Positions 50,286 to 58,718 are shown, numbered from the stretch's first letter. The stretch: DNA of 64,000 bases from Candidatus Nanosynbacter sp. TM7-076 (GCF_022828325.1 NZ_JAJQJS010000002.1:302601-366600); one strand, 5' to 3'. Numbers and translations are program-made. Notes: generated by a model from the letters alone, not told the origin.

Positions 50286-52841
50286 CTATTTTAAGCTAAT
50301 CACTTCCAGTTCTGAAACAAGCCGAGTAATGATTTTTTCTTGCTCGGCTAATTGCTCGTGAGTTTCCTCGACAAGGTGAGCTGGCGCCTTCTCAACGTAA
50401 GTCGGATTTTCCAGGCGCTTCTTTAATCCCGCCAATTTCTGACGTGCTTCGGCTAGGCGCATTTCCAAATTTTCCTGATGTTGGTACAGAGTTTCGCTAT
50501 CAATATCTAGCCACGCTTCCCTGTTTGCCGCCGCCAATCTCAGTCCACGCGGCTGATCTGTGTGCTCAATTGCCTCAAGCCGCATAAGATGCTTAATTGT
50601 GTCTTGATTGTCGGCGATAAGACTGTCATTGCCGTATAACAATCGATATTTCTTATTCCCTGGCAGCTCGGCAATCACCCAGCGACCTTCAGCGACCAGA
50701 AGCTTAAGTTGCTCGAATTGTTCGGCGGCAATCGGATCGAACTTTTCCGGAGTTGGCCAAGCTTCACGCATCAAAATACCGTCGGTGTAATTGAGTGTTT
50801 GCCAAATTGTTTCCGTAACGAACGGCGCAAATGGATGAGCAATTTTCAAAGAAGTTGCCAAAGCCCAAGATAGCAATGGACGATTGATCGCGGTTTTAGA
50901 CGATTCAATATACCAGTCAGCTACGTCGTCCCAGATGGTGTGATAAACAGTTTCTGATGCCTCTGAGAAGCGATATTGCTCTATTCTAACGGCAATGTTA
51001 TTGGCGGCGTCGTTCAATTGGCGAATAATCCAGTGATCGGCCGGAGTTTGTGGCTCTAAGTCGACAATTTGGTGGTTGTCGCCAATTTGCGCCTCAACAA
51101 ACCTGGCAATATTCCATAATTTATTACAGAAATTACGTGCCGCAATGACTGATCCCTTGTTGAAAGCTTGGCTTTGAGCTGGCGCTCGCCCAGAAATAAC
51201 TCCCATGCGCGTTGCGTCAGATCCGAATTCCGCAACCAATTCCATCGGATTGATAACGTTACCCTTAGACTTGGACATTTTCTGATTGTGCTCATCATTA
51301 ACCATTCCGTGTAGATAAACTTCTTTGAACGGCAACTTCCCTGTTCGGTATAGGCTAAGCATGATCATTCGAGAAACCCATGCGCGCATAATATCCATAC
51401 CAGTTTCCATCATGTCAGTTGGGAAATAATTAGCTAAATCGCCGCCGGTTAAATAATCTGTTACGATGTACGGCCATTGACCAGATGAGAACCAAGTATC
51501 AAAGGTATCTTCCTCCCTGATATATGTTGTGTCATTTACAACAATACTTTGCTCGTTGGTGCGAGTATCAAATATCCAATCCTTAGGGTCGTTTTCATTT
51601 ACAAACGCAGGAATTGGTATTCCCCATGGAATTTGTCGTGAAATATTCCAGTCTTTCAATTGCTCAAGATATGCGATGAGTTCTTTGCGCTTGGATGCTG
51701 GATAAAAAGTAATTTCTTCTTTTTTGAGTGCATCAATTGCCGGCTGTGCGAGTGATTGTGTTTTAATAAACCACTGCTCTTTAATCATTGGCTCAATTAC
51801 GCTGCCGCACTTATAGCAATGTCCAACGGCGTGTTCAATTTCAGTTTCACCGCGGCGTAGCTCTAGCGCCTTCAACGCTTCCAAAACTCGAGCGCGAGCT
51901 TCTATTGGCGTTAATCCTAAGAACTGCGCTGGCACGTTTACCATCTTCCCTTCTGGGCTGATAATTGATTCTATAGGTAGATCATGGCGTTTTGCAATTT
52001 CAAAGTCGTTCGGGTCGTGCGCTGGCGTAATCTTAACAGCACCGGTGCCGTAGCTCATGTCGACGTATTCGTCTGCGATGATAGGAATTTCCTTATCGAC
52101 AATCGGCAGTAAAATGCGAGTCCCAATCAATTTCTTGTATCGCTCATCATCTGGATGAACCGCCACGGCAACGTCACCGAGCATAGTTTCTGGGCGAGTA
52201 GTAGCTATGATAATCTCGCCAATTTTATCTAATGTCGGGTAAGCTATTTTCCACAACTTCCCTTTCTCGTTCTTATGTTCTACCTCGATGTCGGCAAAGC
52301 TGGTTTGGTGTTTGGTACAGTAATTAACAATCCTTTCACCCCTGTAAACCAAGTTGTCATCCCACATTTTCTTAAACGTATTGTATACAGTGTTGATGAC
52401 TTTATCGTCCAGAGTGAACGTCAAATGCTTCCATGATGCACTAACACCTAACGCGCGCAATTGCAGCTCCATATTGCCGCGTTTTTCTTGTACAAAATTC
52501 CAAACTTGACTATACAATTGGTCACGTGAAAAATCGAAGCGACTCTTCCCTTGCTTCGTCAATTCTCTTTCATACACAACCCAAGTTTCAAACCCAGCGT
52601 GGTCGGCGCCTGGAATAAATACAGCGTCGTCACCCTTCATTCGGTGATAGCGAATCAGGATATCCTTCAGATTCATATCGAGTGCGTGCCCGATATGCAG
52701 ATTACCGTTCGCGTTAGGTGGTGGCATAATGATTGAATATGGTTTACCTACCCCTGTTGGCTCTAATGCGCCACTGGTTTCCCATAGGGCATAAATATTC
52801 GGTTCATAATCGTTTGGTATGTATTGTTTAGCTAGCTGCAT
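50286..52841 (-). CDS. valS: Valyl-tRNA synthetase
   Basis: 851 residues, class I synthetase. The HIGH motif (NLHIGHALDM) is at about 47-56 and the KMSKS motif (QKMSKSKGN) at about 520-528. The editing domain lies between them (about 190-340), with TTRPETMLGDVAVAVHPDD at its entry. The anticodon-binding region starts at about 600 and a coiled-coil of about 60 residues closes the C-terminus, as in bacterial ValRS. It charges tRNA-Val and removes mischarged Thr. The family and length are standard. A leader of about 115 bases with two palindromes precedes the ATG. Confidence 0.97.
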   Translation of the reverse strand: MQLAKQYIPNDYEPNIYALWETSGALEPTGVGKPYSIIMPPPNANGNLHIGHALDMNLKDILIRYHRMKGDDAVFIPGADHAGFETWVVYERELTKQGKSRFDFSRDQLYSQVWNFVQEKRGNMELQLRALGVSASWKHLTFTLDDKVINTVYNTFKKMWDDNLVYRGERIVNYCTKHQTSFADIEVEHKNEKGKLWKIAYPTLDKIGEIIIATTRPETMLGDVAVAVHPDDERYKKLIGTRILLPIVDKEIPIIADEYVDMSYGTGAVKITPAHDPNDFEIAKRHDLPIESIISPEGKMVNVPAQFLGLTPIEARARVLEALKALELRRGETEIEHAVGHCYKCGSVIEPMIKEQWFIKTQSLAQPAIDALKKEEITFYPASKRKELIAYLEQLKDWNISRQIPWGIPIPAFVNENDPKDWIFDTRTNEQSIVVNDTTYIREEDTFDTWFSSGQWPYIVTDYLTGGDLANYFPTDMMETGMDIMRAWVSRMIMLSLYRTGKLPFKEVYLHGMVNDEHNQKMSKSKGNVINPMELVAEFGSDATRMGVISGRAPAQSQAFNKGSVIAARNFCNKLWNIARFVEAQIGDNHQIVDLEPQTPADHWIIRQLNDAANNIAVRIEQYRFSEASETVYHTIWDDVADWYIESSKTAINRPLLSWALATSLKIAHPFAPFVTETIWQTLNYTDGILMREAWPTPEKFDPIAAEQFEQLKLLVAEGRWVIAELPGNKKYRLLYGNDSLIADNQDTIKHLMRLEAIEHTDQPRGLRLAAANREAWLDIDSETLYQHQENLEMRLAEARQKLAGLKKRLENPTYVEKAPAHLVEETHEQLAEQEKIITRLVSELEVISLK

Positions 52842-52971
52842 AAGTTATTCCATGGTTTTTTTCATGTGAAAAAAGACAAAAGAAAACAAAGTAGCTTTTC
52901 ACGTGCAAAAGCCCTTATTTACGTAATCCTCTAATTTCTCCACATGTTTATATTACATCTTAATTATACCA
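52842..52971 (-). promoter_or_regulatory. valS promoter and structured leader
   Basis: On the minus strand an extended -10, TGGTATAAT (hexamer 52968-52963), precedes a leader of about 115 bases, the longest in the window. It contains two related near-palindromes, around CACGTG (52900-52905, inside GCTTTT/AAAAGC arms) and CATGTG (52863-52868, inside T-run/A-run arms), 37 bases apart. I see no T-box core. Confidence 0.55.
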
Positions 52972-53004
52972 CAAATTTATGCGGCGCGATGGGTAAAAAT
53001 AGGG

Positions 53005-53931
53005 CTATTTTCTGATCGTTTGATACGCTCGATATAGCCAATATTGAAGTGGCTTTAAGGGAAGTTCCCAGGTTGACCCAGAATAGACATCTTCGCCGCC
53101 GAACGATCGCTTAAATTTCGTAAAGCCAGCCCATGGGTGATTTTTTGGTGCGTTTTCAGGCGCAATTCCGTATAAATCGACTTTCTCCATTTGACGATGT
53201 TTTGCATCGATTATCGCTTCGGTGAGCAGGGCAGTTCCAGCGTTAAGCTTGCGATACTCTGGTGTAGAATTCGCTGCTGCATGCGCGTAAATTCGAGTTG
53301 TTTTTGAGTCGAAAAACAGGGCAGTAGCAATTACTTTATTATCATATGTTGCGTACCAAAAAGAAGCATCTTTTGATGGCAGCAGGGAACCAGCTTGCTT
53401 ATGAAAATATGAATCTGGGTGCGGCGACATACCAGTCCGTTTGGCAACTTCATGTATCAATTCTAAGAAATATTTAATATCGTCTGGGTTTTGAGATTGA
53501 TGAACAGTTACGCCTTTTTTGTGATAATTCCTATAACAATTCCTTACAGGTTGCGCCATGCTTGCTATAATCTCTTCCTCTGGTTGCTGGAGATTAATAA
53601 TGTGCGTATGTTCTGGCTGCAAATGGACGTAAGTGGCTTTCTTCCAATTATCATCAGATAACACCTTAGAAAAGGTGGGTTTAATTGGTCCGACTCTGAG
53701 GAAAGTCACGCCGAGTTTTCTACCCAGGTCAGTAAGATCTTTTAATGCCAACTGTAGACTTTTCTCGTTGGTGGCAGTTGGTCCAAAAGGGCAATATAGG
53801 CGAGAATTGCCCGTGCCGCGCTCTAATATTGCGAAATATTCCCATCCTTCACCTCTGTTGTGAAAGACTTTTCGACCGAGCGATTGTTGGAATTTCTCCC
53901 AGGCTGATGATTGTAGAAAATGTTGATTCAT
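53005..53931 (-). CDS. FemAB-family tRNA-dependent peptidoglycan bridge aminoacyltransferase
   Basis: 308 residues. Two GNAT-like halves, typical of FemX/MurM: the first starts at HFLQSSAWEKFQQSLG (about 3-18) and YCPFGPTATNEKSL; the second has RNCYRNYHKKGVTVHQ at about 131-146, IATALFFDSKTTRIYAHAAA at about 207-226 and the closing FKRSFGG at about 275-281. It adds an amino acid from charged tRNA to the stem peptide of lipid II inside the cell. It sits 18 bases after tsaD and close to murE and murF, consistent with wall-precursor work. The added residue is unknown. Confidence 0.88.
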   Translation of the reverse strand: MNQHFLQSSAWEKFQQSLGRKVFHNRGEGWEYFAILERGTGNSRLYCPFGPTATNEKSLQLALKDLTDLGRKLGVTFLRVGPIKPTFSKVLSDDNWKKATYVHLQPEHTHIINLQQPEEEIIASMAQPVRNCYRNYHKKGVTVHQSQNPDDIKYFLELIHEVAKRTGMSPHPDSYFHKQAGSLLPSKDASFWYATYDNKVIATALFFDSKTTRIYAHAAANSTPEYRKLNAGTALLTEAIIDAKHRQMEKVDLYGIAPENAPKNHPWAGFTKFKRSFGGEDVYSGSTWELPLKPLQYWLYRAYQTIRK

Positions 53932-53949
53932 GTTGTAATCCTCACAACG

Positions 53950-55020
53950 TTATATTGCTGTCATTGATAAACTTGGCTGAACTTCTAAATCGTATGGATC
54001 TGTCGGTTCGTCAATTTGAGATCTGAAATAACCGAGAGTGGCAATCATCGCGGCGTTATCTGTACAGAGTTGGATAGGGGCATATTCGATGTCAATTGGC
54101 AAAGCTTCGCGTAATTGACGGCGCAATTCTTGATTAGCTGCGACTCCGCCAGCGATTACGACAGAGGCTGGCTGGAAATTGTCAAACGCCTTTTTGGTTT
54201 TATTTACGAGAGTTTTTATGGCTGTATACTGGAAACTTGCTGCCATATTACGTCGTAATTCGTCATCTACGAGCGCTGGAAGCTCATGAGAGGGAAAAGT
54301 GAAGTCTTTACCGACTTCGTGCTGAACGGCTCTCAAAACGGCTGTCTTAAGCCCAGAGAAGGAGAAATCGTATTCGCCGGATAGTTTGGCGATAGGCAAG
54401 TGAAACGCGTGTGGATCGCCAAGTTCAGCGACTTTAGCAATGGCTGGGCCGCCAGGATATGGCAAACCGATGATTTTAGCGACTTTATCAAACGCTTCAC
54501 CAACCGCGTCGTCTTGAGTTTGTCCGATAAGCTGATAATCACCGTGATTTTTAAATAGGACAAGTTGTGAATGTCCGCCTGAAACGATCAACGAAAGCAT
54601 AGGGAATGACGGCTGTTGTTTCGGCAACGTCAAAGATAAATTGTCGGCTTGCTTATTGATAAAATTGGCGTACACGTGAGCTTCTACGTGATGAATCTTA
54701 AAGAGTGGCTTATTATGGATGATAGCGAGAGTTCTGGCGGCGAGAGTGCCGATTAATAGCGAGCCAATAAGCCCCGGCGCGTAAGTAACGGCGATGGCAT
54801 CAATATCATCCCAGGTGCAATTTGCGTCAGATAAAGCTTTTTTAATGACGGGATTTACAACTTCCAAGTGGCTGCGAGCGGCAATTTCTGGAATAACCCC
54901 GCCGTATTCTGCGTGAATATCAATTTGAGAATTGACGACATTTGAAAGCAAGCGTTCGCCATCTTCAACTATTGACGCCGCTGTTTCGTCGCAACTGGAT
55001 TCAATTCCCAAAATCCTCAT
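53950..55020 (-). CDS. tsaD: tRNA N6-adenosine threonylcarbamoyltransferase TsaD
   Basis: 356 residues. ILGIESSCDETAAS at the N-terminus, the metal-binding HHVEAHVYA motif at about 113-121, LIVSGGHSQLVLF at about 147-159 and the late VIAGGVAANQELR at about 285-297 are all family signatures. It transfers the threonylcarbamoyl group to A37 of tRNAs that read ANN codons, together with TsaB and TsaE. The ATG at 55020 is supported by an extended -10 (TGCTATAAT) ending 8 bases before it. FemAB follows on the same strand, and murE is divergent. Confidence 0.96.
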   Translation of the reverse strand: MRILGIESSCDETAASIVEDGERLLSNVVNSQIDIHAEYGGVIPEIAARSHLEVVNPVIKKALSDANCTWDDIDAIAVTYAPGLIGSLLIGTLAARTLAIIHNKPLFKIHHVEAHVYANFINKQADNLSLTLPKQQPSFPMLSLIVSGGHSQLVLFKNHGDYQLIGQTQDDAVGEAFDKVAKIIGLPYPGGPAIAKVAELGDPHAFHLPIAKLSGEYDFSFSGLKTAVLRAVQHEVGKDFTFPSHELPALVDDELRRNMAASFQYTAIKTLVNKTKKAFDNFQPASVVIAGGVAANQELRRQLREALPIDIEYAPIQLCTDNAAMIATLGYFRSQIDEPTDPYDLEVQPSLSMTAI

Positions 55021-55028
55021 TTGTTTTT

Positions 55029-55054
55029 ATTATAGCAAATATAAGTGGTAAAAT
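55029..55054. promoter_or_regulatory. Divergent leaderless promoters of tsaD and murE
   Basis: In the 41-base gap TGCTATAAT on the minus strand (hexamer 55034-55029) lies 8 bases before the tsaD ATG. TGGTAAAAT on the plus strand (hexamer 55049-55054) lies 7 bases before the murE ATG. Both are extended -10 elements with no room for ribosome binding sites. Confidence 0.6.
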
Positions 55055-55061
55055 GGGTATT

Positions 55062-56378
55062 ATGAAAAACGAGTTGGTAAAAATTGCTAGAAAAACGCTA
55101 CCTCAAGGAGCTTTGGAAAAAACCGAAAACGCCTATAGAGTTGCGCGCACGAAGATGATTAGCCTGAGATACGGCAATCCAGCTCGTGGCTTGAGAATTA
55201 TCGCAGTAACAGGGACGAACGGGAAAACTACGACAGCTTGTTACATTAATGAGATCTTAAAAGAGGCTGGCTTTAAGACCGCATTATTTACGACGGCGGT
55301 GATTGAAATTGCTGGCAAGGAAAAGATAAATGATTTGAATGCGACGGTTCCGACTGTGGCAAGGCTGTTTAGCTTTTTCCAGACGGCTCAGCGTGAAGGA
55401 GTGGAATATGTGATTTTAGAGGCAACAAGTCACGCTCTGTCGCAGCATAAATTTGACGGCGTGCCAATTGAGGCGGCGGTGATGACTAATTTGACTCAAG
55501 ACCATTTGGACTATCACAAAACAATGGAAGCTTATGCGGCAGCTAAGGCTAAATTATTTGAGAAAAAGCCGAAATATATCGTGCTGAATCGTGATGACGA
55601 GTGGTTTGAATATTTTGACAAGTTTACGGCTTCTGGAGAGAAAATGACTTACGGGACGAATCCGGAAGCTGAAGCTCACTTGACGCACGTTAAGTTGTAT
55701 AAAAAGGGAACAGAGGTGAGTTTACTGATTGATCATCAAACTCATTTGGAGCTGGCGACTAATTTGCCTGGCGAATTTAACGTGATGAATATGTCGGCTG
55801 CGGTTTCGTTGGCATATTTGTTGGGGATAAAGTTGGAAGATATCCAAGAGGGCGTGGCGAATTTGGAAGCGATTCCTGGAAGATTCGAGCGAGTAGAAAA
55901 TAAGCTTGGAATTGATATTGTTGTGGATTATGCTCACACACCAGACGCGTTGGAAAAATTGCTAAAAACCACTCATAAGATTACCAAGGGGCGATTAACT
56001 TTGGTATTTGGTGCGTGTGGTGACAGAGATAAGACAAAGCGACCGATTATGGGCGAGCTGGCGGCTAATTTGGCAGATAGGATTTTCCTGACTGACGAGG
56101 AAAGCTACAACGAAAATCCAGATGAAATTCGGGCAATGATTCGTCAGGGAATTGAGCGAACGAAAAAGGCTCATAAGATGACGGAAATTGCTGATCGAAA
56201 ACAGGCGATTTACCAGGCTCTGAGGTCGGCTGTTCGTGGCGATACGGTTCTGATTACGGGTATGGGTCATGAGCAGTATCGAATTGTGAATGGTAAGCGA
56301 ATTCCGTGGAACGACAAGAAGGTCGTTCAGGAAATTATTTCTGAGATTGAGAAGAAGAGTCGTAAAATTTCGCTTTAA
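55062..56378 (+). CDS. murE: MurE-like UDP-MurNAc-peptide ligase with reduced N-terminal domain
   Basis: 438 residues, about 50 shorter than typical MurE. The P-loop GTNGKTTTACY starts at about 51, where most MurE have it near 110, so the N-terminal substrate-binding domain is cut to a short segment. The central domain has the EATSHALSQHKF and TNLTQDHLDYH motifs at about 124-157 and the carbamylated Lys in KAKLF. The C-terminal domain has VDYAHTPDALE at about 289-299 and GACGDRDKTKRP. The usual specificity motif DNPR (DAP) or its Lys-type variant reads here as YNENPDEIR, so the third amino acid cannot be called. The ATG at 55062 is set by the -10 element 7 bases upstream; a longer frame lies inside tsaD. 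Confidence 0.88.
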   Translation: MKNELVKIARKTLPQGALEKTENAYRVARTKMISLRYGNPARGLRIIAVTGTNGKTTTACYINEILKEAGFKTALFTTAVIEIAGKEKINDLNATVPTVARLFSFFQTAQREGVEYVILEATSHALSQHKFDGVPIEAAVMTNLTQDHLDYHKTMEAYAAAKAKLFEKKPKYIVLNRDDEWFEYFDKFTASGEKMTYGTNPEAEAHLTHVKLYKKGTEVSLLIDHQTHLELATNLPGEFNVMNMSAAVSLAYLLGIKLEDIQEGVANLEAIPGRFERVENKLGIDIVVDYAHTPDALEKLLKTTHKITKGRLTLVFGACGDRDKTKRPIMGELAANLADRIFLTDEESYNENPDEIRAMIRQGIERTKKAHKMTEIADRKQAIYQALRSAVRGDTVLITGMGHEQYRIVNGKRIPWNDKKVVQEIISEIEKKSRKISL

Positions 56379-57624
56379 TCTGTTTCCAGCTTTGTGATTG
56401 GCGAACTAATTTTTCTGCATCGCTTGGGTCGAGTAATAATTCTTTCACGGCGTCTTCAAGGTAGATGCCGCCCTGTGAGCCTTTGAATAGAATTGTCGTA
56501 TCTTTAATGTCGCTATTTTTCAGGAAATTTCCAGCCTCAAGCGCCGTGTCAAAAGAGATTACTTTACAGCCATTTTTTTCAGCAATTGGCGCGAGGTATT
56601 TCTTAGCCATTTTACCGACGGTGATGAGCAATTCTAACTGTTTAGGGTCACAAATTTCACCGATTTTTTTATGCTCTAATTCGGACGTCTCGCCCAGTTC
56701 ATTCATATCGCCCAATACGGCAATTTTATGATTGGCAGAGATGGAATAGAGCGTTTTTAGCGAATTTTCCATGGCAATAGGACTGGCGTTGTAAGTGTCG
56801 TCCAGTAATGTGCAGCCACGTATGCCGAGTAAAATATTCATTCTACCTGAAACTGGTTTGATTTTTGTTAAAGCCGCCGCAACTTCTTCAATATTCATTC
56901 CGCAAGCTAACCCCGCCGTCGCCGCGCCAGTGATTGAGCGGATGTTGTGCTTGCCTAATACAGAAATATTAATGTCCTGAGAAGTTTCTTCGGAGTGTTT
57001 TAGATTGACAATACAACCAGTGTCTGTAGTCTTTTTAATTTCCAGGAAAACGTCGGCGGATTCATCGCCGTAACTTATGCGATTTCCAACTATGAGATTG
57101 TGATATTTTTCATCGATATCGTGAAGGTTGAAGATGGTTTTTTTAGCGACTTGACTAATTGACAATTCCTCATGAGCTACCGTATCCATATTTTTGAAAA
57201 ACTCCATATGTTCAGGTGCAACAGAGGTAATTATGGCAATGTCGGGTTGAATGTAGCGCATAAAAGTAGCCATTTCACCAGGGCAATCAATACCGCATTC
57301 TTGAATAATTATATCTGGCGATTCGGGGTTTTTTATGCTGGCGTGTGCCGCGGAGAAGACTTTTAGCCAGGCTAAGGGGGATTTGGCGTTTTTTGGTTCG
57401 TCTACACCTAAGATTTCCAGCGGTGCACTTAAGGTTGTGTTCAAATTGCCGCGACTATGGCGCACGGTGAATTTTTCTGATAGAACAGTGGCGGTTGCTG
57501 ATTTTACGCTAGTTTTACCAACGCTGCCGACTACAGCAATTAGTCTGGTGTCAGGATGAGATTTAAGATATTTTTTTACATAAGATCCGAGAATTGTTTC
57601 TAAGAGATGTTTGAATAATCGCAT
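56335..57624 (-). CDS. murF: UDP-MurNAc-tripeptide-D-Ala-D-Ala ligase MurF
   Basis: 429 residues. The P-loop GSVGKTSVKS lies at about 33-42, slightly different from the usual GSSGKT, followed by VRHSRGNLNTTLSAP at about 55-69, the ECGIDCPGEM segment at about 106-115, the TSVAPEHMEFF motif at about 128-138 and DDTYNASPIAME in the central-to-C-terminal junction at about 271-282. It adds D-Ala-D-Ala to complete the muramyl pentapeptide. Also somewhat short. The 3' end overlaps that of murE by 44 bases on the opposite strand. The ATG is preceded by an extended -10 with 6 bases between. Confidence 0.92.
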   Translation of the reverse strand: MRLFKHLLETILGSYVKKYLKSHPDTRLIAVVGSVGKTSVKSATATVLSEKFTVRHSRGNLNTTLSAPLEILGVDEPKNAKSPLAWLKVFSAAHASIKNPESPDIIIQECGIDCPGEMATFMRYIQPDIAIITSVAPEHMEFFKNMDTVAHEELSISQVAKKTIFNLHDIDEKYHNLIVGNRISYGDESADVFLEIKKTTDTGCIVNLKHSEETSQDINISVLGKHNIRSITGAATAGLACGMNIEEVAAALTKIKPVSGRMNILLGIRGCTLLDDTYNASPIAMENSLKTLYSISANHKIAVLGDMNELGETSELEHKKIGEICDPKQLELLITVGKMAKKYLAPIAEKNGCKVISFDTALEAGNFLKNSDIKDTTILFKGSQGGIYLEDAVKELLLDPSDAEKLVRQSQSWKQIKAKFYDSSSQSQK

Positions 57625-57630
57625 GGAGTT

Positions 57631-57639
57631 ATTATAACA
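57631..57639 (-). promoter_or_regulatory. Extended -10 promoter of murF
   Basis: TGTTATAAT on the minus strand (hexamer 57636-57631) lies 6 bases before the murF ATG at 57624. Leaderless start expected. Confidence 0.6.
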
Positions 57640-57671
57640 GATTGAGGGATAGTAGGAAGAAGGGCTTGAGG

Positions 57672-57700
57672 TTGCATTTTTAATGATTTTATGGTATTAT
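57672..57700 (+). promoter_or_regulatory. Promoter of the 57713-58576 pair
   Basis: TTGCAT (57672-57677) and TATTAT (57695-57700, with TGG just before it) are 17 bases apart. The upstream ATG at 57683 lies between the two hexamers and cannot be transcribed from here, which argues for the start at 57713. Confidence 0.62.
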
Positions 57701-57712
57701 ATCAACTATTGT

Positions 57713-57958
57713 ATGGAGATTGCTAGAGGATCAGGAGTAGCTGAGATTGCTTGGGAGATTGTTGAATCTTCCAAATATCAAGAAAGACTGCGTGAAATTG
57801 TATTAGGAATAGGGCGAGCTGCAACCAGAGAGTTTAATCCGGAAAGTTCATATCGATTAGTGGATAGATATGTTGCGTCAGGTGTTGCGGATGATATTTT
57901 AAAAGAGAGAGGTGACACGGATAAAGCACCGGAATATAAAATACTAGAGTTGATATAA
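57713..57958 (+). CDS. Small helical protein, unknown
   Basis: 81 residues, no family recognised. It is almost entirely predicted helix, with a charged pattern (EIAWEIVESSKYQERLREIVLGIGRAATREF), then a second helix RLVDRYVASGVADDILKERG and a short tail. The start is the ATG at 57713, 12 bases after the -10; the in-frame ATG at 57683 lies inside the promoter. The gene ends 3 bases before the nuclease-like gene, so the two are made together. A small helical protein ahead of a nuclease-like one could be an antidote or specificity partner, but this is speculation. Confidence 0.58.
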   Translation: MEIARGSGVAEIAWEIVESSKYQERLREIVLGIGRAATREFNPESSYRLVDRYVASGVADDILKERGDTDKAPEYKILELI

Positions 57959-57961
57959 AGG

Positions 57962-58576
57962 ATGCCTTATTGGATTTGCGCGGAAGAAAAACTTGAATCT
58001 TATAGGAATGGGGTATTTTATGAGCGCAATAATAAGATAAGAGAAAAAGAGACAGTTGTAGCTTTTAATAAGGTTGTACGAGACATAATTAGCGAAGGGC
58101 AATATACTCGCAAATCAGAACTTATATCGGATATTCAAGGCGCTATGGATTATCTTGGCTATGGCGATGAGGAAATTGAAAATGCATATAAATTCTTAAC
58201 TCACGTGATCAATGGAATGCGTCATGAAATCGCCGCTGAAATAGCTTTGAAGAAAACTAAGGGGGTGCGGGCTGTTCATGCAACTGGTATTGACTATGAT
58301 CTTGCTGGAATAGATCTTATAGTTGAGTATAAGGGTAATATAATTGGTCTTGATATAAAATCAACGCCAGACTCTGCGCGGAATGCTAATAATAGCGACC
58401 GTGATGAGGGATACCACGCTAGTTGGTCTGGTTTCGATCATAGACGGGGTGACTTTGGTTTATATGGAGACAATTTAATGCCGAGTGATAACGCTGTTAA
58501 AAGGGTGTGTTCACTTTATAAGGAAGAACTTGAAGGAATATCTAGGAAAGAAGACAGCCGTCATAAAAAGAAGTAG
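57962..58576 (+). CDS. Putative PD-(D/E)XK nuclease-fold protein
   Basis: 204 residues, unrecognised as a named family. The C-terminal half has the layout of the PD-(D/E)XK core: a helix with Glu (RHEIAAEIAL, about 87-96), then strand GIDLIVEY with Asp118, and strand NIIGLDIKST with Asp131 and Lys133. The last 60 residues are polar with several His. The N-terminal part (about 1-85) is helical. Catalytic residues of a metal-dependent nuclease are thus in the expected order, but fold and activity are inference. It follows a small helical protein by 3 bases, with an AAAGG site just before the ATG. The stop lies inside a long hairpin. Confidence 0.58.
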   Translation: MPYWICAEEKLESYRNGVFYERNNKIREKETVVAFNKVVRDIISEGQYTRKSELISDIQGAMDYLGYGDEEIENAYKFLTHVINGMRHEIAAEIALKKTKGVRAVHATGIDYDLAGIDLIVEYKGNIIGLDIKSTPDSARNANNSDRDEGYHASWSGFDHRRGDFGLYGDNLMPSDNAVKRVCSLYKEELEGISRKEDSRHKKK

Positions 58577-58617
58577 GTCCGCTTTCCCATCCAATACGGG
58601 TGGCGCTACCTACTTCT
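58569..58617. other. Long hairpin at the end of the nuclease-like gene
   Basis: AGAAGTAGGT (58569-58578) pairs perfectly with ACCTACTTCT (58608-58617), with further short inner stems CGC/GCG and CCC/GGG. The TAG stop of the gene (58574-58576) is inside the left arm. There is no T-run on the plus strand, but on the minus strand the structure is followed by TTTTT, so it could terminate an unannotated minus-strand RNA. Confidence 0.6.
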
Positions 58618-58675
58618 GTGTGAATATTACCACGACCGTTGTAAAAAATCTAGAAAGTCGAGGCGTAGGAGATAA

Positions 58676-58702
58676 TTAGCACTCACACTTGACGAGTGCT
58701 AA
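58676..58702. promoter_or_regulatory. CIRCE element (HrcA operator)
   Basis: TTAGCACTC (58676-58684), nine bases, then GAGTGCTAA (58694-58702): a perfect match to the CIRCE consensus bound by the HrcA repressor. It lies just before groES, where heat-shock control is expected. No hrcA gene is in this window. Confidence 0.95.
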
Positions 58703-58718
58703 ATTAGTGCGTTACAAT
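58689..58718 (+). promoter_or_regulatory. groESL promoter within and after CIRCE
   Basis: TTGACG (58689-58694) and TACAAT (58713-58718) are 18 bases apart. The -35 sits in the CIRCE loop and its right arm, so bound HrcA would directly block polymerase. Confidence 0.65.

Noticed and set aside
52842..52971. T-box riboswitch before valS
   Set aside because: The leader is too short, and neither the conserved T-box core nor an antiterminator/terminator pair is seen.
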